11,613 nt of DNA from Verrucomicrobiota bacterium (lineage in GTDB: Bacteria; Verrucomicrobiota; Kiritimatiellia; Kiritimatiellales; Tichowtungiaceae), in assembly GCA_020853375.1 (NCBI GenBank), contig JADYZA010000104.1, forward strand, positions 1 through 11,613. Reading direction: 5' to 3'. A model generated the notes under the pieces. That model was not told the origin of the DNA and searched no databases. It saw only the letters and a list, made by a program, of their open reading frames with translations. The position numbers and the translations under genes were made by a program. Positions 11,594-11,613 of the stretch are shown here, in pieces; position 1 is the stretch's first letter, and the number at the start of each line of letters is the position of its first letter.

Positions 11594-11613
11594 AATATTC
11601 ACCACGAAAATCG

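Noticed and set aside
1..11613. CRISPR array, tRNA genes, transposase or phage genes
   Set aside because: I saw no regularly spaced direct repeats, no tRNA-like cloverleaf and no transposase or phage motif on either strand. The TTCCAA palindromes are irregularly spaced.

Overview
The window looks chromosomal and mostly housekeeping. It probably comes from an anaerobic member of the Planctomycetota-Verrucomicrobiota-Chlamydiota group, and a Kiritimatiellota-like verrucomicrobial lineage is my best guess. The hints are the PPC/Ig-like exported protein, the [FeFe]-hydrogenase maturase HydE and the lineage-specific look of RibH. The assignment is inference and no ribosomal marker is present.

Layout: (1) 3-1559 is the 3' part of a large exported PPC-domain protein. 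It is followed at once by a two-domain Rid-fold/chorismatase-like gene (1571-2656). (2) A 104-bp gap with three copies of a palindrome separates this from radC (2761-3540). (3) A promoter in the radC tail, an FMN riboswitch (3559-3664) and its terminator lead a tightly packed operon: ribBA, ribH, nusB, ribD, ribE, a stand-alone receiver-domain protein, and pyrE (3741-8492). It closes with a strong terminator at 8515-8544. Genes overlap or abut, so FMN should control all of them. RibBA, RibD, RibH and RibE together give the route from GTP and ribulose-5-phosphate to riboflavin, apart from the phosphatase step. (4) A coiled-coil/zinc-ribbon protein precedes the class A RNase P RNA gene (9498-9857). 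(5) An AT-rich gene for a small membrane-anchored protein converges on rnpB and ends 2 nt from it. (6) An intergenic stretch holds two pairs of REP-like hairpins, followed by hydE on the minus strand.

The structure that genes do not explain is repetitive. A 15-bp dyad, TTCCAANNNTTGGAA, occurs five times exactly and four more times with one mismatch. Copies lie between genes and in frame inside ribH, ribD, radC and hydE. Upstream of hydE are two REP-like families that begin with TGTAG, each as an inverted pair whose sequence differences are largely compensatory within the hairpin stems. These repeats are the best candidates here for something poorly described.
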